DNA of 64,000 nt from Sphingobium chungbukense. Lineage in GTDB: Bacteria; Pseudomonadota; Alphaproteobacteria; Sphingomonadales; Sphingomonadaceae. The first letter of the stretch is position 1, and each line of letters starts with the position of its first letter. Under the pieces are notes generated by a model. That model did no database searches and was not told the origin of the DNA. It worked only from the letters and a program-made list of their open reading frames with translations. Positions 10,827-19,292 of this stretch are shown one piece after another. The DNA lies in assembly GCF_001005725.1 (NCBI RefSeq), contig NZ_LBIC01000005.1, positions 50,001 to 114,000 of the forward strand. The letters are read 5' to 3'. The position numbers and the translations under genes are program-made.

Positions 10827-12281
10827 ATGACGGATGGTGTAGGCGTAGCGCGGCCGGGAGCGGATAGACTGACGGCCAAAGGCCCCGAAGTGATCCTGAC
10901 CGATGCGATGGTGCTTACCATGGACGATCAGCGCCGTGCCTTCAGGAACGGGTATGTCTGGATGAAGGACGGCCGCATCCAGGCCGTTGGCCCGGCGTCG
11001 GAACTGGCGAGCATTGCGGCCGAAATCTCCCGGCGATCATGCCAGGGCCGTATCGTCATGCCCGGCCTCGTCAATTGCCATACCCATCTGGGCAACGGAC
11101 TGATGCGCGGCATCTATGACGAGATGCCGCTTGAGGTCTGGTTCGCCAAGGGAATGTGGTCGGTCCTGAACGCCATGAGCGCGGGGGCGGGTGAAGCGGG
11201 CGCTTATCTTTCGGCACTCGAACTGCTCTCCACCGGCGTTACCACCACGGCCAGCGGCGAGATTTGCACCCCGCATCGAGAATCGATGGACGGCGTGATT
11301 ACCGCTGTCCGGGAGGTCGGCATCCGCTCGATCATATCGCGGATCGTCATGGACAATCCCGACGAGAGTAGTGCGTCACAATCCATCCCCGCGCTTTTTC
11401 GGGAAACACCGGCGCAGGCCGCCGATGAAATCCATCGTCTACAAAAGGCCTATAATTCGGATCGGATTTCGATTGTGCCCGAGGCGCTGGGTGTCCTGCG
11501 CTGCACGCCCGAGATGGTTCAGGCGATGCACAGGCTTGCGATCGACACCAATTCGCACTTCACCATGCATGTGGCGAGCTCACAGGACGAACGGGACGAA
11601 AGCCGCCAGCGATTCGGCCATGGCAGCGTCGCGGAACTGGAGCATCTGGGAGTCCTTGGCCCGCGCACGCTGATCGCCCACGCGGTCTGGCTCGACGATT
11701 ACGAAATCGATTGCGTGGCCGCCCGTCAAACGGGCATCTCGCACAATCCAGTGGCGAATGCTTATTACGCCGCCGGTGTGGCGCGTCTGGCGGACATGAT
11801 GGCCAAGGGCGTGCGCGTCGGTCTCGGCGTCGATGGCGCATCGACCAACAACAGCCAGAACGTCTGGGAAACCATGAAGATGGCCATGCTGTTCCAGAAG
11901 CAGAAGCTGGAAAGCGCTAATTTCGGCGGTGCCGAAACAGCGCTTGAACTGATGACGCGCGGTGGTGCTGCGGCGCTGCACATGGAAGATGAGATCGGAT
12001 CGCTTGAGGCCGGAAAAAGGGCCGACGTGATCGTTATTGATCCGCGCAGCCTGCCCCTGGCGCCTATCCAGACCGCACTGTCCAACCTGATCTATTCGAA
12101 CGATCCCAACGCCGTGAGGGACGTTTACGTCGACGGGGAACTGCTTGTTTCAAACGGTGTGCATCGTTCGATCGAAACCGGCCGCGTCCTCGACAATGCC
12201 GAGCGGGAACTAGGCGGCATATTGAAGGTGACAGGACTGGATGAGTATATCGAGACACGCAGCAAATGGAGTTGGCAGTAA
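10827..12281 (+). CDS. Metal-dependent amidohydrolase/deaminase (TrzN/SAH-deaminase-like)
   Basis: About 484 residues. The amidohydrolase-superfamily metal site is complete: HTH at residues 85-87 (VNCHTHLGNG), a later His (FTMHVASS), His in LIAHAVWLDD and Asp in GLGVDGAST. The C-terminal composite beta-sandwich ends in the usual 'EAGKRADVIVID' strand. This subgroup hydrolyses C-N or C-halogen bonds on nitrogenous rings (SAH/MTA deaminase, guanine deaminase, TrzN, AtzA). The start is ATG 10827, following a weak AGAGGGG; the TTG three bases earlier is less likely. It closes the uptake block, 130 bases after the transporters, and is the best clue that the imported compound is an N-containing ring or amide. 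Confidence 0.88.
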   Translation: MTDGVGVARPGADRLTAKGPEVILTDAMVLTMDDQRRAFRNGYVWMKDGRIQAVGPASELASIAAEISRRSCQGRIVMPGLVNCHTHLGNGLMRGIYDEMPLEVWFAKGMWSVLNAMSAGAGEAGAYLSALELLSTGVTTTASGEICTPHRESMDGVITAVREVGIRSIISRIVMDNPDESSASQSIPALFRETPAQAADEIHRLQKAYNSDRISIVPEALGVLRCTPEMVQAMHRLAIDTNSHFTMHVASSQDERDESRQRFGHGSVAELEHLGVLGPRTLIAHAVWLDDYEIDCVAARQTGISHNPVANAYYAAGVARLADMMAKGVRVGLGVDGASTNNSQNVWETMKMAMLFQKQKLESANFGGAETALELMTRGGAAALHMEDEIGSLEAGKRADVIVIDPRSLPLAPIQTALSNLIYSNDPNAVRDVYVDGELLVSNGVHRSIETGRVLDNAERELGGILKVTGLDEYIETRSKWSWQ

Positions 12282-12708
12282 ATCGGCGGAAACTAGGGTC
12301 AAGCTGTGCCACTTCACTGATGGCGTATCATATCCCACATTGAGTTTGCTGGATGGATGATGTTTATATTCGTTCGCATTGTTGGCCAGGTGCCACCATT
12401 CTTCCTCGGTGAACGGCGGCACTTTGCAATATAGCCGAAACCTGCGGCGCTGTTGAGGGGCTGAGAGCCCGATTCATAATTATTCGATGAGAATTCATAG
12501 CCTTGCGATGCGACAGGCAAATAGCTGGATGGAAGCTATGAACAGCCATGCGGTTGCCGATACGCCGGAGTGCTTCCCTTCATTGTCACGGCAGGCCAGG
12601 TGGGCAACATCACCGATGACACCATCCTGCGTTATCTCGATAGGTATGGCCACAAGAACGGCTTCAAGCCCCCCGCCATGATCCTACCGGCGTCAGCCGG
12701 TCAGTCAT
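12282..12708. other. Non-coding or decayed stretch
   Basis: No complete gene is supported. A plus-strand frame around 12570-12690 (VTAGQVGNITDDTILRYLD) faintly resembles the C-terminus of IS200/IS605 TnpA transposases but lacks everything upstream. A minus-strand frame near 12270-12422 has coding-like composition but no recognisable family. I interpret the stretch as decayed mobile or accessory DNA bordering the truncated genes that follow. Confidence 0.4.
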
Positions 12709-13545
12709 TCAGTCAGCAAATGCCGTGGATTTCGCGACTTGGCGGGCGGATTCAAACTGATGCTGCTCAACCCCTGAAAGCGGGATCATTTCATCCGTAC
12801 GATCCGCGATCTCGTCCAGCCTGACAAGAATGTCGTTCGCCACATCATCGCTTTCTGCAAGGAAGAGGCCTTGAGTCATGGTGATGTTGGCCTGTTCGAA
12901 ACTGCCGCCACCTGCCAGCAAGATGCGACGGTTAGGCGCGTTCTCCGCAACCAGGGCTACGACCGCAGGGCTGACGATTTCTGCCCCCAGGGTGGACAAG
13001 ACTTCCTGCGAATACAGCCCGTTCGTCATCTGGGTGGCCGCGCTTGGGGCAAGGCAGTTGACCTTAATATTGCTGCGCTCCCCTTCAATCGAGAGCGTTT
13101 GCATCAGGCCGACAAGCGCCATTTTGGCCGCGCCATAATTGGCCTGCCCGAAATTGCCGTAGAGGCCCGACGAAGAGGTCGTGAAAACGATCCTGCCATA
13201 GCCGTGATCACGCATATGGTTCCAGACCGCCTTGGTGCAATTGACCGAGCCCATCAGATGGACATCCAGCACCAGCCGGAAATCGTCCAGATTCATTTTT
13301 GCGAAACTCTTGTCGCGCAGAATGCCTGCATTATTCACCAATATGTCGACTTTGCTCCAACGGGCGATGACTGCTTCAACCATCGCGGTCACCGCCGCCA
13401 GATCGGTGACGCTTGCCGCGAAAGCGATAGCTTCCCCGCCAGAGGCTTTGATTTCCTCTGCAACAGCATCCGCCTGATCGGCATTCATGTCATTGACTAC
13501 AACACGGGCGCCGTGTTTCGCCAGCGCAAGCGCGTGCGTGCGGCC
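12709..13545 (-). pseudogene. SDR-family dehydrogenase, 5'-truncated
   Basis: On the minus strand the coding sequence of a short-chain dehydrogenase/reductase is intact from GRTHALALAKHGARVVVND onwards: NNAG-type motif (VDILVNNAGILRDKSF), Ser and Tyr-x-x-x-Lys (YGAAK) are present. The N-terminal strand and Gly-x-x-x-Gly-x-Gly loop that bind NAD(P) are missing. Upstream of about 13545 the frame continues only into the antisense of an acetate-kinase fragment, with no SDR-like sequence. The enzyme would have resembled hydroxyacyl-CoA or oxoacyl dehydrogenases (HSD17B4-like 'ALALAKHGARVVVND'). Loss of the cofactor loop and of its own start makes function unlikely. Confidence 0.8.
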
Positions 13546-13866
13546 AGCGATGCGCCGGAGGCGGAGGAAGCCATCAATCTGTTCATCTGGCGCGCCGCAC
13601 GCGAAGCCGGCGCCCTCGCTGCGTCCCTGGGCGGTCTCGACGGCTTCGTTTTCACGGCGGGCATCGGGGAGAATAACGCCGATGTCCGAAGCCGGATCTG
13701 CCGACGGCTCGAATGGCTTGGGCTGGAAATCGACGAGCTTGCCAATGCAGGCAATGGCCCCGTCATCAATCTGCCGGACAGCCGGGTGAAAATTCTGGTC
13801 GTCCCCACCGATGAGGAACGGATGATTGCCCTGCACAGCCTGAACATCGTAGGAACCAGCACATGA
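13540..13866 (+). pseudogene. ackA: Acetate kinase, 3' fragment
   Basis: The plus strand encodes the last third of an acetate/propionate kinase: ASDAPEAEEAINLF, the signature VFTAGIGENNADVR and the terminal RVKILVVPTDEERMIA. The stop is at 13864-13866. About 285 N-terminal residues, including the phosphate-binding and ribokinase-type first domain, are absent. The homology begins exactly where the oppositely oriented SDR fragment ends (shared bases GCGGCC near 13540-13545). It is therefore a rearrangement scar. Acetate kinase commonly accompanies the phosphorylase/PRPP/ADH type of gene cluster that lies downstream, so it may be a remnant of a longer version of that cluster (inference). Confidence 0.85.
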
Positions 13867-14573
13867 CCCCCCGGATCGACGATACCCAGCATCTTCTTGC
13901 GCGAGTGCGTATATGAACTTCTGGATGTTCGCGGCGGTCATGGGCATTCCCATGGCCGCGTCCCATGCCGTATCATCGGTCGATTAGAGCGGATTCCGTC
14001 TGATTGAATCAGATCGGCCGCTATAAGTCTTTTATTTGCCGCGATTCCTTAACCGTCAGATGATGCCATCTGACTGGAAATCGCTCTATAACCGGCGGAT
14101 GACTCGATTCAGGTTCGGGCTCGCGTTCGTGCGATGAAAGGAGGCCGACTGCTTGATCGCGCGGAATCCTGGATTTTTTCGCTCAGCTAAACGGCCGCTT
14201 TGTCAATTTACCAATGGGCTACCGGTCGGGCCTCAGTCGGCCAGTTTCGGAGTGCGTGGTCTGAATAGCGGACCAGACCGACATCGGAATATAAATTTGA
14301 GTTCTGGATGGCCACATAGGGTCGGGCATGCCCATCAGTTGAAATCGGGAACCAACCATTTTGCCGCGCCTTTGAACGGCATGGATTCACTGTCAAGTCC
14401 TCTTCCGATCCGCGGCGAGCAGCGCAAAGATCTGTCTGCCCATGCTGGCAACGGCCTTATCCGACTGCCCACAGGTGCAGGCCTGACGATCCAGTTCCGC
14501 CATAAGGATCTAAGGATGATTTCGATGAGCGAGGGGCCAGCCACAGAAAGGGCCGGTAAACCCCTTGCGTTAT
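13867..14573. other. Gene-poor stretch between the ackA scar and higBA
   Basis: About 700 bases with no supported gene apart from the palindromic repeat at 13986-14087. Frames present on both strands (for example 14153-14587 plus, 14335-14580 minus) show no family resemblance and no good ribosome-binding site. It probably consists of decayed accessory sequence. Confidence 0.5.
13986..14087. repeat. 102-bp imperfect palindromic intergenic repeat
   Basis: The outer arms AGAGCGGATTCC (left) and GGAAATCGCTCT (right) are near-complementary. Inner segments GTCTGATTGAATCAGA and GTCAGATGATGCCATCTGAC each fold back on themselves. Elements with 'AGAGCG-ATTTCCAGTC' arms recur in many alphaproteobacterial genomes, as I recall. 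Here it marks the border of the rearranged segment. Its function is unknown. Confidence 0.6.
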
Positions 14574-14607
14574 GTATCACGAAATGATACGTATCAGTTC
14601 ATGATAC
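14574..14607 (+). promoter_or_regulatory. Double palindromic operator of higBA
   Basis: Two 17-bp inverted repeats of the form GTATCA-N5-TGATAC abut exactly: 14574-14590 (spacer CGAAA) and 14591-14607 (spacer GTTCA). The second overlaps the higB start codon at 14601-14603. HigA antitoxins repress their own operon by binding such palindromes, so this is the likely autoregulatory site. Confidence 0.8.
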
Positions 14608-14882
14608 AGAGCGCCAAAGGGAAGTTGGTTGAACAGGTGTTGGTGGGCAAGCCGGGCAAGGGCTTCCCGAACGACATCTTCCGGGCTGCTGTGCGGAAGT
14701 TCGCTATGCTTGAGGCGGCGATGAATCTGGAAGACTTGCGGTCGCCTCCGGGTAACAGGCTGGAAGCCCTGTCCGATGACCGTGAGGGCCAGCATTCGAT
14801 CCGGATCAACGACCAATGGCGTATCTGTTTCGTCTGGACCGACAAAGGCCCGGAAGGCGTAGAGATCGTGGATTATCATTGA
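14601..14882 (+). CDS. higB: HigB-type toxin (RelE/ParE superfamily)
   Basis: A 93-residue protein opening MIQSAKGK, with the family's later [15 protein letters not shown] and the diagnostic [13 protein letters not shown] strand, ending in VDYH. HigB toxins are ribosome-dependent mRNA interferases held inactive by HigA. The order toxin first, antitoxin second, and 11 bases between them, are those of host-inhibition-of-growth (higBA) modules. The ATG lies inside the operator palindrome and has no obvious Shine-Dalgarno, so translation may be weak or from a near-leaderless mRNA. An in-frame TTG at 14565 is possible but adds residues not typical of the family. Confidence 0.9.
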   Translation: MIQSAKGKLVEQVLVGKPGKGFPNDIFRAAVRKFAMLEAAMNLEDLRSPPGNRLEALSDDREGQHSIRINDQWRICFVWTDKGPEGVEIVDYH

Positions 14883-14893
14883 AGGGAGTCGTC

Positions 14894-15181
14894 ATGACCA
14901 TGTTGAAAACCCCGGTTCATCCCGGCGAAATCCTCAAGCATGAGTTCCTTGAGGAGATGGGCATTTCCGCTGGCAAGCTGGCGAAGCATATCCATGTCCC
15001 TCGCACCCGCATCGAGCGGCTGTGCGAGGAGAGGACTTCGGTCACGCCGGACACGGCCAAGCGCCTGTCCAAGGCACTTGGTACGACGCCGGAGTTCTGG
15101 CTCAACCTCCAGACGCATTATGATTTGCTGGTGGATCAGGCCGCCGACATCGAAGAAATCAAGCCGCTGCTGGCGGCTTGA
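14894..15181 (+). CDS. higA: HigA-type antitoxin, HTH protein
   Basis: A 95-residue protein with the HigA hallmark HPGEILKHEFLEEMGIS at residues 9-25. A Cro/C1-type helix-turn-helix follows (ISAGKLAKHIHVPRTRIERL) and the chain ends WLNLQTHYDL, as in family members. It neutralises the co-encoded toxin and represses the operon through the double palindrome upstream of higB. The ATG is preceded by GAAGGGAG at good spacing. The gene is intact although the sequence immediately beyond is a broken transposase. Confidence 0.93.
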   Translation: MTMLKTPVHPGEILKHEFLEEMGISAGKLAKHIHVPRTRIERLCEERTSVTPDTAKRLSKALGTTPEFWLNLQTHYDLLVDQAADIEEIKPLLAA

Positions 15182-15610
15182 TTCTCCCCGTGCGGTCGCA
15201 ACGCCAGCCTTTTCCTGCAAAGCATCGCGGAACCAGTCGGCGTCGTAGCCACGATCGGTGAGCAGCCATTGGGCTTTGGGAAATTCGTCCAACAGAGCGG
15301 CGGCACCGATGCCGTGCGGTGCGCCTTGAGATAGGTCGCGTCGATCATCACCGTCTTACGCTCGGAAGACTGGGGCGCAGCCAGACCTTCCATCATCCGC
15401 AGGAACACGCCCCTTATCGCCCCACCGCTTCCAGCGGTTGTACAGCGTCTTGTGCGGCCCATAGCCCTTCGGCGCGGCCCGCCAGCGCGGCCCGTTGCGA
15501 TTGACGAAGATGATCCCGCTCAACACTCGCCGGTCGTGGCCGCCCTCTTTCACCATTACGTGGTCAGGGACGATACGCTGCGCCGGATGCTGCCGGGCCG
15601 GGGTAGAGCA
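15182..15610 (-). mobile_element. IS5-family transposase remnant
   Basis: Minus-strand pieces of an IS5-type (DDE) transposase lie in different frames: DHVMVKEGGHDRRVLSGI, then NRNGPRW and YGPHKTLYNRWKRWGDKG (about 15595-15420), RMMEGLAAPQSSERKTVMID (about 15410-15350), and LTDRGYDADWFRDALQ (about 15280-15215). The DRGYD is a catalytic-Asp motif of the family. Between the second and third pieces about 50 residues of the usual protein are missing, and the reading frame shifts at least twice. The C-terminal third with the final Glu motif is absent. It is an inactive scar abutting higA. Confidence 0.8.
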
Positions 15611-15712
15611 GCGGAATTCCCGGAAGCATGACGGAAGATCGGGAAATATACTTATGGGCCCTCTCCAACGCGCCGACTATTCCCTGTCGTGTAACCACAA
15701 ACGGAGCGAGAC

Positions 15713-15955
15713 ATGTCGAACACCCCGCACACCTTGGGCGAAGAGTTTCCGGGCCAGATGGACAAGATTCATGCGCTGAAGGTTTCGAACCCGGTTTTTG
15801 CGCAGTTGCTCGCCTCCTATGATGCAGTCAACGACGAGATCCATGTGGCCGAAACGAATGTTCAGCCAACATCGCAGGATCACGAAACCGAACTCCGCAA
15901 GCGCCGCTTGGCGATCAAGGACCAGATCACCCACGCGCTCTCGCAGCTGGCCTGA
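15713..15955 (+). CDS. YdcH/DUF465 family small protein
   Basis: An 80-residue, highly charged alpha-helical protein with the family features: an N-terminal half FPGQMDKIHALKVSNPVFAQLLASYD and a C-terminal L-x-K-R-R-L-A-I-K-D-Q-I. The fold is a helical hairpin. YdcH-like proteins are common in proteobacteria and their role is undefined. Start ATG 15713 has GGAGCGAG upstream. It stands alone in a stretch otherwise filled by mobile-element scars, followed 150 bases later by a cytochrome gene. Confidence 0.85.
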   Translation: MSNTPHTLGEEFPGQMDKIHALKVSNPVFAQLLASYDAVNDEIHVAETNVQPTSQDHETELRKRRLAIKDQITHALSQLA

Positions 15956-16108
15956 TCTTCCGAAAAAGGGCCGGATGCCATGCGTTCGGTCCGCCGGGTG
16001 CTGCGAGCATAAGGGGACAGGTGGAGAGCCCAGCTGGGCTGTCGACTGGATTGGACAGCGGCCGACTTCGGATTTATTCAGACTTCCTGTCGTCGGGGTG
16101 AAAGAACC

Positions 16109-16489
16109 ATGTGGAAGGCCGCCATTGCAATCAGCCTCTCGCTGGCGGGTGTCGCAACCATGACCGCGGCCGGGAATGCTGGAGATGTATCTCGAGGGCG
16201 CGAACTGGCGGAGCGGTGTTGCGCGAGTTGCCATGCCATCGGCGAAGCCGACAAAAGCCCCGACCCGCTCGCGCCGCCCTTCCGAAATCTTTATCGGCAA
16301 TATCCGGTCGACGCCTTGCAGCCGGCATTCCTCAAAGGGCTTGAGGTCGGTCACCGGAATATGCCCCGTTTTGTCCTGTCGCCCCAGGAAGTGACGGACA
16401 TCATCGCATTCCTCCATGACCTCAACCCATGCGGCAAGCCGTCGTCGGATGACGAAGCCATGGCGCGATGTTTCGCGCCCGTAAAGTGA
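16109..16489 (+). CDS. Periplasmic c-type cytochrome
   Basis: A 126-residue protein with a signal peptide (MWKAAIAISLSLAGVATMTAA), one heme-attachment motif C-A-S-C-H at about residues 38-42 preceded by an extra Cys, and a candidate axial Met in the RNMPRFVLS segment near residue 88. The layout is that of class I monoheme cytochromes. Two further Cys near the C-terminus (NPCGK, ARCFA) could form a disulfide. It would carry electrons in the periplasm; partner unknown. It is convergent with the P-type ATPase gene and may be transcribed alone. Confidence 0.88.
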   Translation: MWKAAIAISLSLAGVATMTAAGNAGDVSRGRELAERCCASCHAIGEADKSPDPLAPPFRNLYRQYPVDALQPAFLKGLEVGHRNMPRFVLSPQEVTDIIAFLHDLNPCGKPSSDDEAMARCFAPVK

Positions 16490-16582
16490 AGGGAAGCGTG
16501 GATAAACGCGCCATCGGGACGGGAGCCGCATGCGCGGCACGGCCGATGAAGGCGGCGTGCGGTGCTGTTCCGGGTTGCGGGA

Positions 16583-19120
16583 TCAGGACCTGATATTTTT
16601 CTGCAAGCCTTTCACGCCTTCACACAGCAGAAGCAGCAGGACAGGCAGCAAGATCAGGAACGGAAAATCTGCCGGTTCTGGCTGAGCGAAGTGGAGTATG
16701 CGGCGCAGCGGCTCCACGGTGAGGATCAATCCACATGCTGTCAGCACGGCGGCCGCCACATAGCGCAGCGACGCGTTGTTGCGCCAGAGCGCCCGCGTCA
16801 GCGATGTGCTGAAGGATCGGTTCACCAGCGCCAGCGCCATGATGGAAGCGACCAGTGCGAAGAACAGGACCGCCCTCACGCGATCGGGCGCGAGGCCCCA
16901 ATATGTCGTCGCGATATGAAGGCCGATGAGCAGCGCCAGGGCGATGCCGCCGTACAGGATGCTGGGGACCACCAGCGCCGCGGAAAACAGGCGTTCGGCA
17001 GGGCTGCGGGGCGGTCTGTGCATGATGCGGCTTTCCTCCCGTTCGGCTTCGAAGACGAGCGCGCAGACGGGATCGATGATCATTTCCAGCAATGCGATCT
17101 GGATCGGCCCCAACACCAGCGGCAGGCCCAGCAGCAGGGGCGATAGGGCAAGGCCCGCGATCGGGACGTGCACGGCGAAGATGAAGCCGATGGCCTTGCG
17201 GATATTGTCGTAGATGCGGCGGCCGAGGCGAATGGCGACGACGATGGCGCCGAAATCATCCTCCACCAGCACGATGGCCGACGCCTCGCGCGCCACATCG
17301 GTGCCCCGCTTGCCCATGGCGATGCCGATATGCGCCGCCTTGAGCGCGGGCGCGTCGTTCACCCCGTCGCCGGTCATCGCGACGACCTCTCCCGCGGCCT
17401 TGAGCGCGGAGACGATGCGCAGCTTCTGTTCGGGCATGGTGCGGGCGAAGACGGTCACATCCTTCACTCGCGCGGCGAGGTCAGCGTCCGAAAGCGCGCC
17501 GACCTGATCGCCGGTCATGACCTCGCCCGAAGCGATCCCTGCCTGCGCCGCGATCGCCTGGGCCGTGGCCGGATAGTCTCCGGTGATCATCACCACCCGG
17601 ATTCCGGCCGAGCCGCATTGGGCGATCGCTTCGGGAACCCCCGCACGCAGCGGATCGGACAGGCCAATCAGCCCGAGCAGCGAGAAGTCGTGCGCCTCGT
17701 GCCCCTTGTCCCGATCGTCCGGCGCGATGGTCGCAGTGGCCACTCCCAGCACGCGAATGCCCCGCGCCGCCATGGCACGGACGGCCCGATCGAGCGCCCG
17801 ATGGGCTTCCCCATCCAGCCGGCAAAGCCGCGCTATCGCTTCCGGCGCGCCCTTGGCGGCCACGGTCAGCCCTTCCCCCATCAGCTCTGTCTGCCACACA
17901 TTGGACATCGCCAGCAGATCGGGGCGAAGGCCGTTAGTGTGGGTCAGTTGCCAGCCCTTCCGCGCAGGAAGCCGTACATCCTTCACTATATTGTGAAAGG
18001 CGACCTCCATCGGATCGACCGGCACCGGGGCGCTCGCCAGCGCAGCGGTTTCGATCAGCGCATGAAATTCAGGTCCGGGCGATCCGTCACCCGGCACCGC
18101 CATGTCGCCTGTCGGAAGCCACAACTCCGTCACCGTCATGCGGTTCTGGGTCAGCGTCCCGGTCTTGTCCGTGCACAGCACCGTCGCGGCGCCCAGCGCC
18201 TCTATGGCGGAGGCACGCCGGGTCAGCACCCCGACCTGCGCGATGCGCCATGCGCCCATGGCGAGGAAGATGGTGAGGACCACCGGAAACTCCTCGGGCA
18301 GCAGGGACATGGCTGTCGCGATGCCCGCGAGGAAGGCTGCCATCCAGTCGCCGCGCAGCCAGCCATCGAGAAGGACCACCAGCAGCGCGATCGTCACCCC
18401 GCCGACGGCGCACAGGCTGACCATGCGGGCGGTTTCCTTCTGGAGATGGGGGACTTCCGTTTCCAACGTCTCCAGAAAACGGCCGATCTGCCCGATGCGG
18501 CTGCGCAGGCCGGTGGCGCTGACCCGCGCAATGCCGCCCCCATGGGTGATGACGGCGCCTGAAAAGAGATAGGGCGTGTCGTCGCCGCCCGGTTCCGCCC
18601 GATCCGGGTCGCCGGCCTGCGCGGCGCGCTTGCGGACCGGAACCGCTTCCCCGGTCAGCAGGGATTCGTCCGCTTCCAGTTCCCGCGCCTCGATCAGCAG
18701 CGCATCGGCCGCGACGCGGTCGCCCGCCTCCAGCACCAGCATGTCGCCATGCACGACCTCCCGACCGGGGATGCGTACGGTCTCGCCGTCGCGGATGACC
18801 AGCGCGCGGGGCGCCGACAGGTCGCGCAGCGCCTCCAGCGTCCGTTCCGTGCGCGCCTCCTGCACGATCGTGATGAGGATGGAGAGGCCGGCAAAGCCCA
18901 GCAGGACCAGCGCCTCCGTCCCGTCGCCGAGCAGCAGATAGATGAGGCCCGCCGCCAGCAGCATGGCGAACATGGGTTCTTTCAGCACTTCCGCCGCGAT
19001 CCGCAGCGGTGTCCGCCGGGTCGGGCGGGGCAGTTCGTTGGGCCCCTGTTCGGCCAGCCGGTCCCGCGCCTGCGAAGCGGAAAGGCCGAGATGATCAGCC
19101 TGTTTCCCTATTGTCGCCAC
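16583..19120 (-). CDS. P-type cation-transporting ATPase (P2-type)
   Basis: About 845 residues. N-terminal cation-ATPase domain (LSASQARDRLAEQGPNELP) is followed by the actuator motif TGEAVPV, TM4 motif LPEEFPVVLTIF, phosphorylation site CTDKTGTLT, hinge MTGDGVNDAPAL and a C-terminal six-helix transport domain. The family exports Ca2+/Mn2+ or monovalent cations by a phospho-Asp cycle. PEEFP in place of PEGLP makes the ion uncertain. I prefer GTG 19120, with GGGGGAAG in front, because homologues start near there. The frame is open to an ATG at 19252, but the extra 44 residues are low-complexity (GGRQFAGGRQG, from a DNA direct repeat). It is divergent from the MBL hydrolase gene. Confidence 0.88.
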   Translation of the reverse strand: MATIGKQADHLGLSASQARDRLAEQGPNELPRPTRRTPLRIAAEVLKEPMFAMLLAAGLIYLLLGDGTEALVLLGFAGLSILITIVQEARTERTLEALRDLSAPRALVIRDGETVRIPGREVVHGDMLVLEAGDRVAADALLIEARELEADESLLTGEAVPVRKRAAQAGDPDRAEPGGDDTPYLFSGAVITHGGGIARVSATGLRSRIGQIGRFLETLETEVPHLQKETARMVSLCAVGGVTIALLVVLLDGWLRGDWMAAFLAGIATAMSLLPEEFPVVLTIFLAMGAWRIAQVGVLTRRASAIEALGAATVLCTDKTGTLTQNRMTVTELWLPTGDMAVPGDGSPGPEFHALIETAALASAPVPVDPMEVAFHNIVKDVRLPARKGWQLTHTNGLRPDLLAMSNVWQTELMGEGLTVAAKGAPEAIARLCRLDGEAHRALDRAVRAMAARGIRVLGVATATIAPDDRDKGHEAHDFSLLGLIGLSDPLRAGVPEAIAQCGSAGIRVVMITGDYPATAQAIAAQAGIASGEVMTGDQVGALSDADLAARVKDVTVFARTMPEQKLRIVSALKAAGEVVAMTGDGVNDAPALKAAHIGIAMGKRGTDVAREASAIVLVEDDFGAIVVAIRLGRRIYDNIRKAIGFIFAVHVPIAGLALSPLLLGLPLVLGPIQIALLEMIIDPVCALVFEAEREESRIMHRPPRSPAERLFSAALVVPSILYGGIALALLIGLHIATTYWGLAPDRVRAVLFFALVASIMALALVNRSFSTSLTRALWRNNASLRYVAAAVLTACGLILTVEPLRRILHFAQPEPADFPFLILLPVLLLLLCEGVKGLQKNIRS

Positions 19121-19292
19121 GCCTTGTCTTCCCCCCGCAAATTGTCTCCCCCCGCAAATATGGCCCGTCAACGACACGGGCGCCGGAAAATCGATGAGAC
19201 CCCCATTGTCGTCCATCAGGATATCTACGGACTGTTCCTGCCGTGTTATCATCTAATGAGCTTGGAGAGGCTGCAAGAGGGGAGGAGTTCCG

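Noticed and set aside
12871..13540. Plus-strand frame leading into the acetate-kinase fragment
   Set aside because: This part is the antisense of the SDR gene; only the sequence after about 13540 shows acetate-kinase similarity.
17168..18562. 464-residue plus-strand frame antisense to the P-type ATPase
   Set aside because: His/Arg-rich shadow of the ATPase; no start signal or family pattern.
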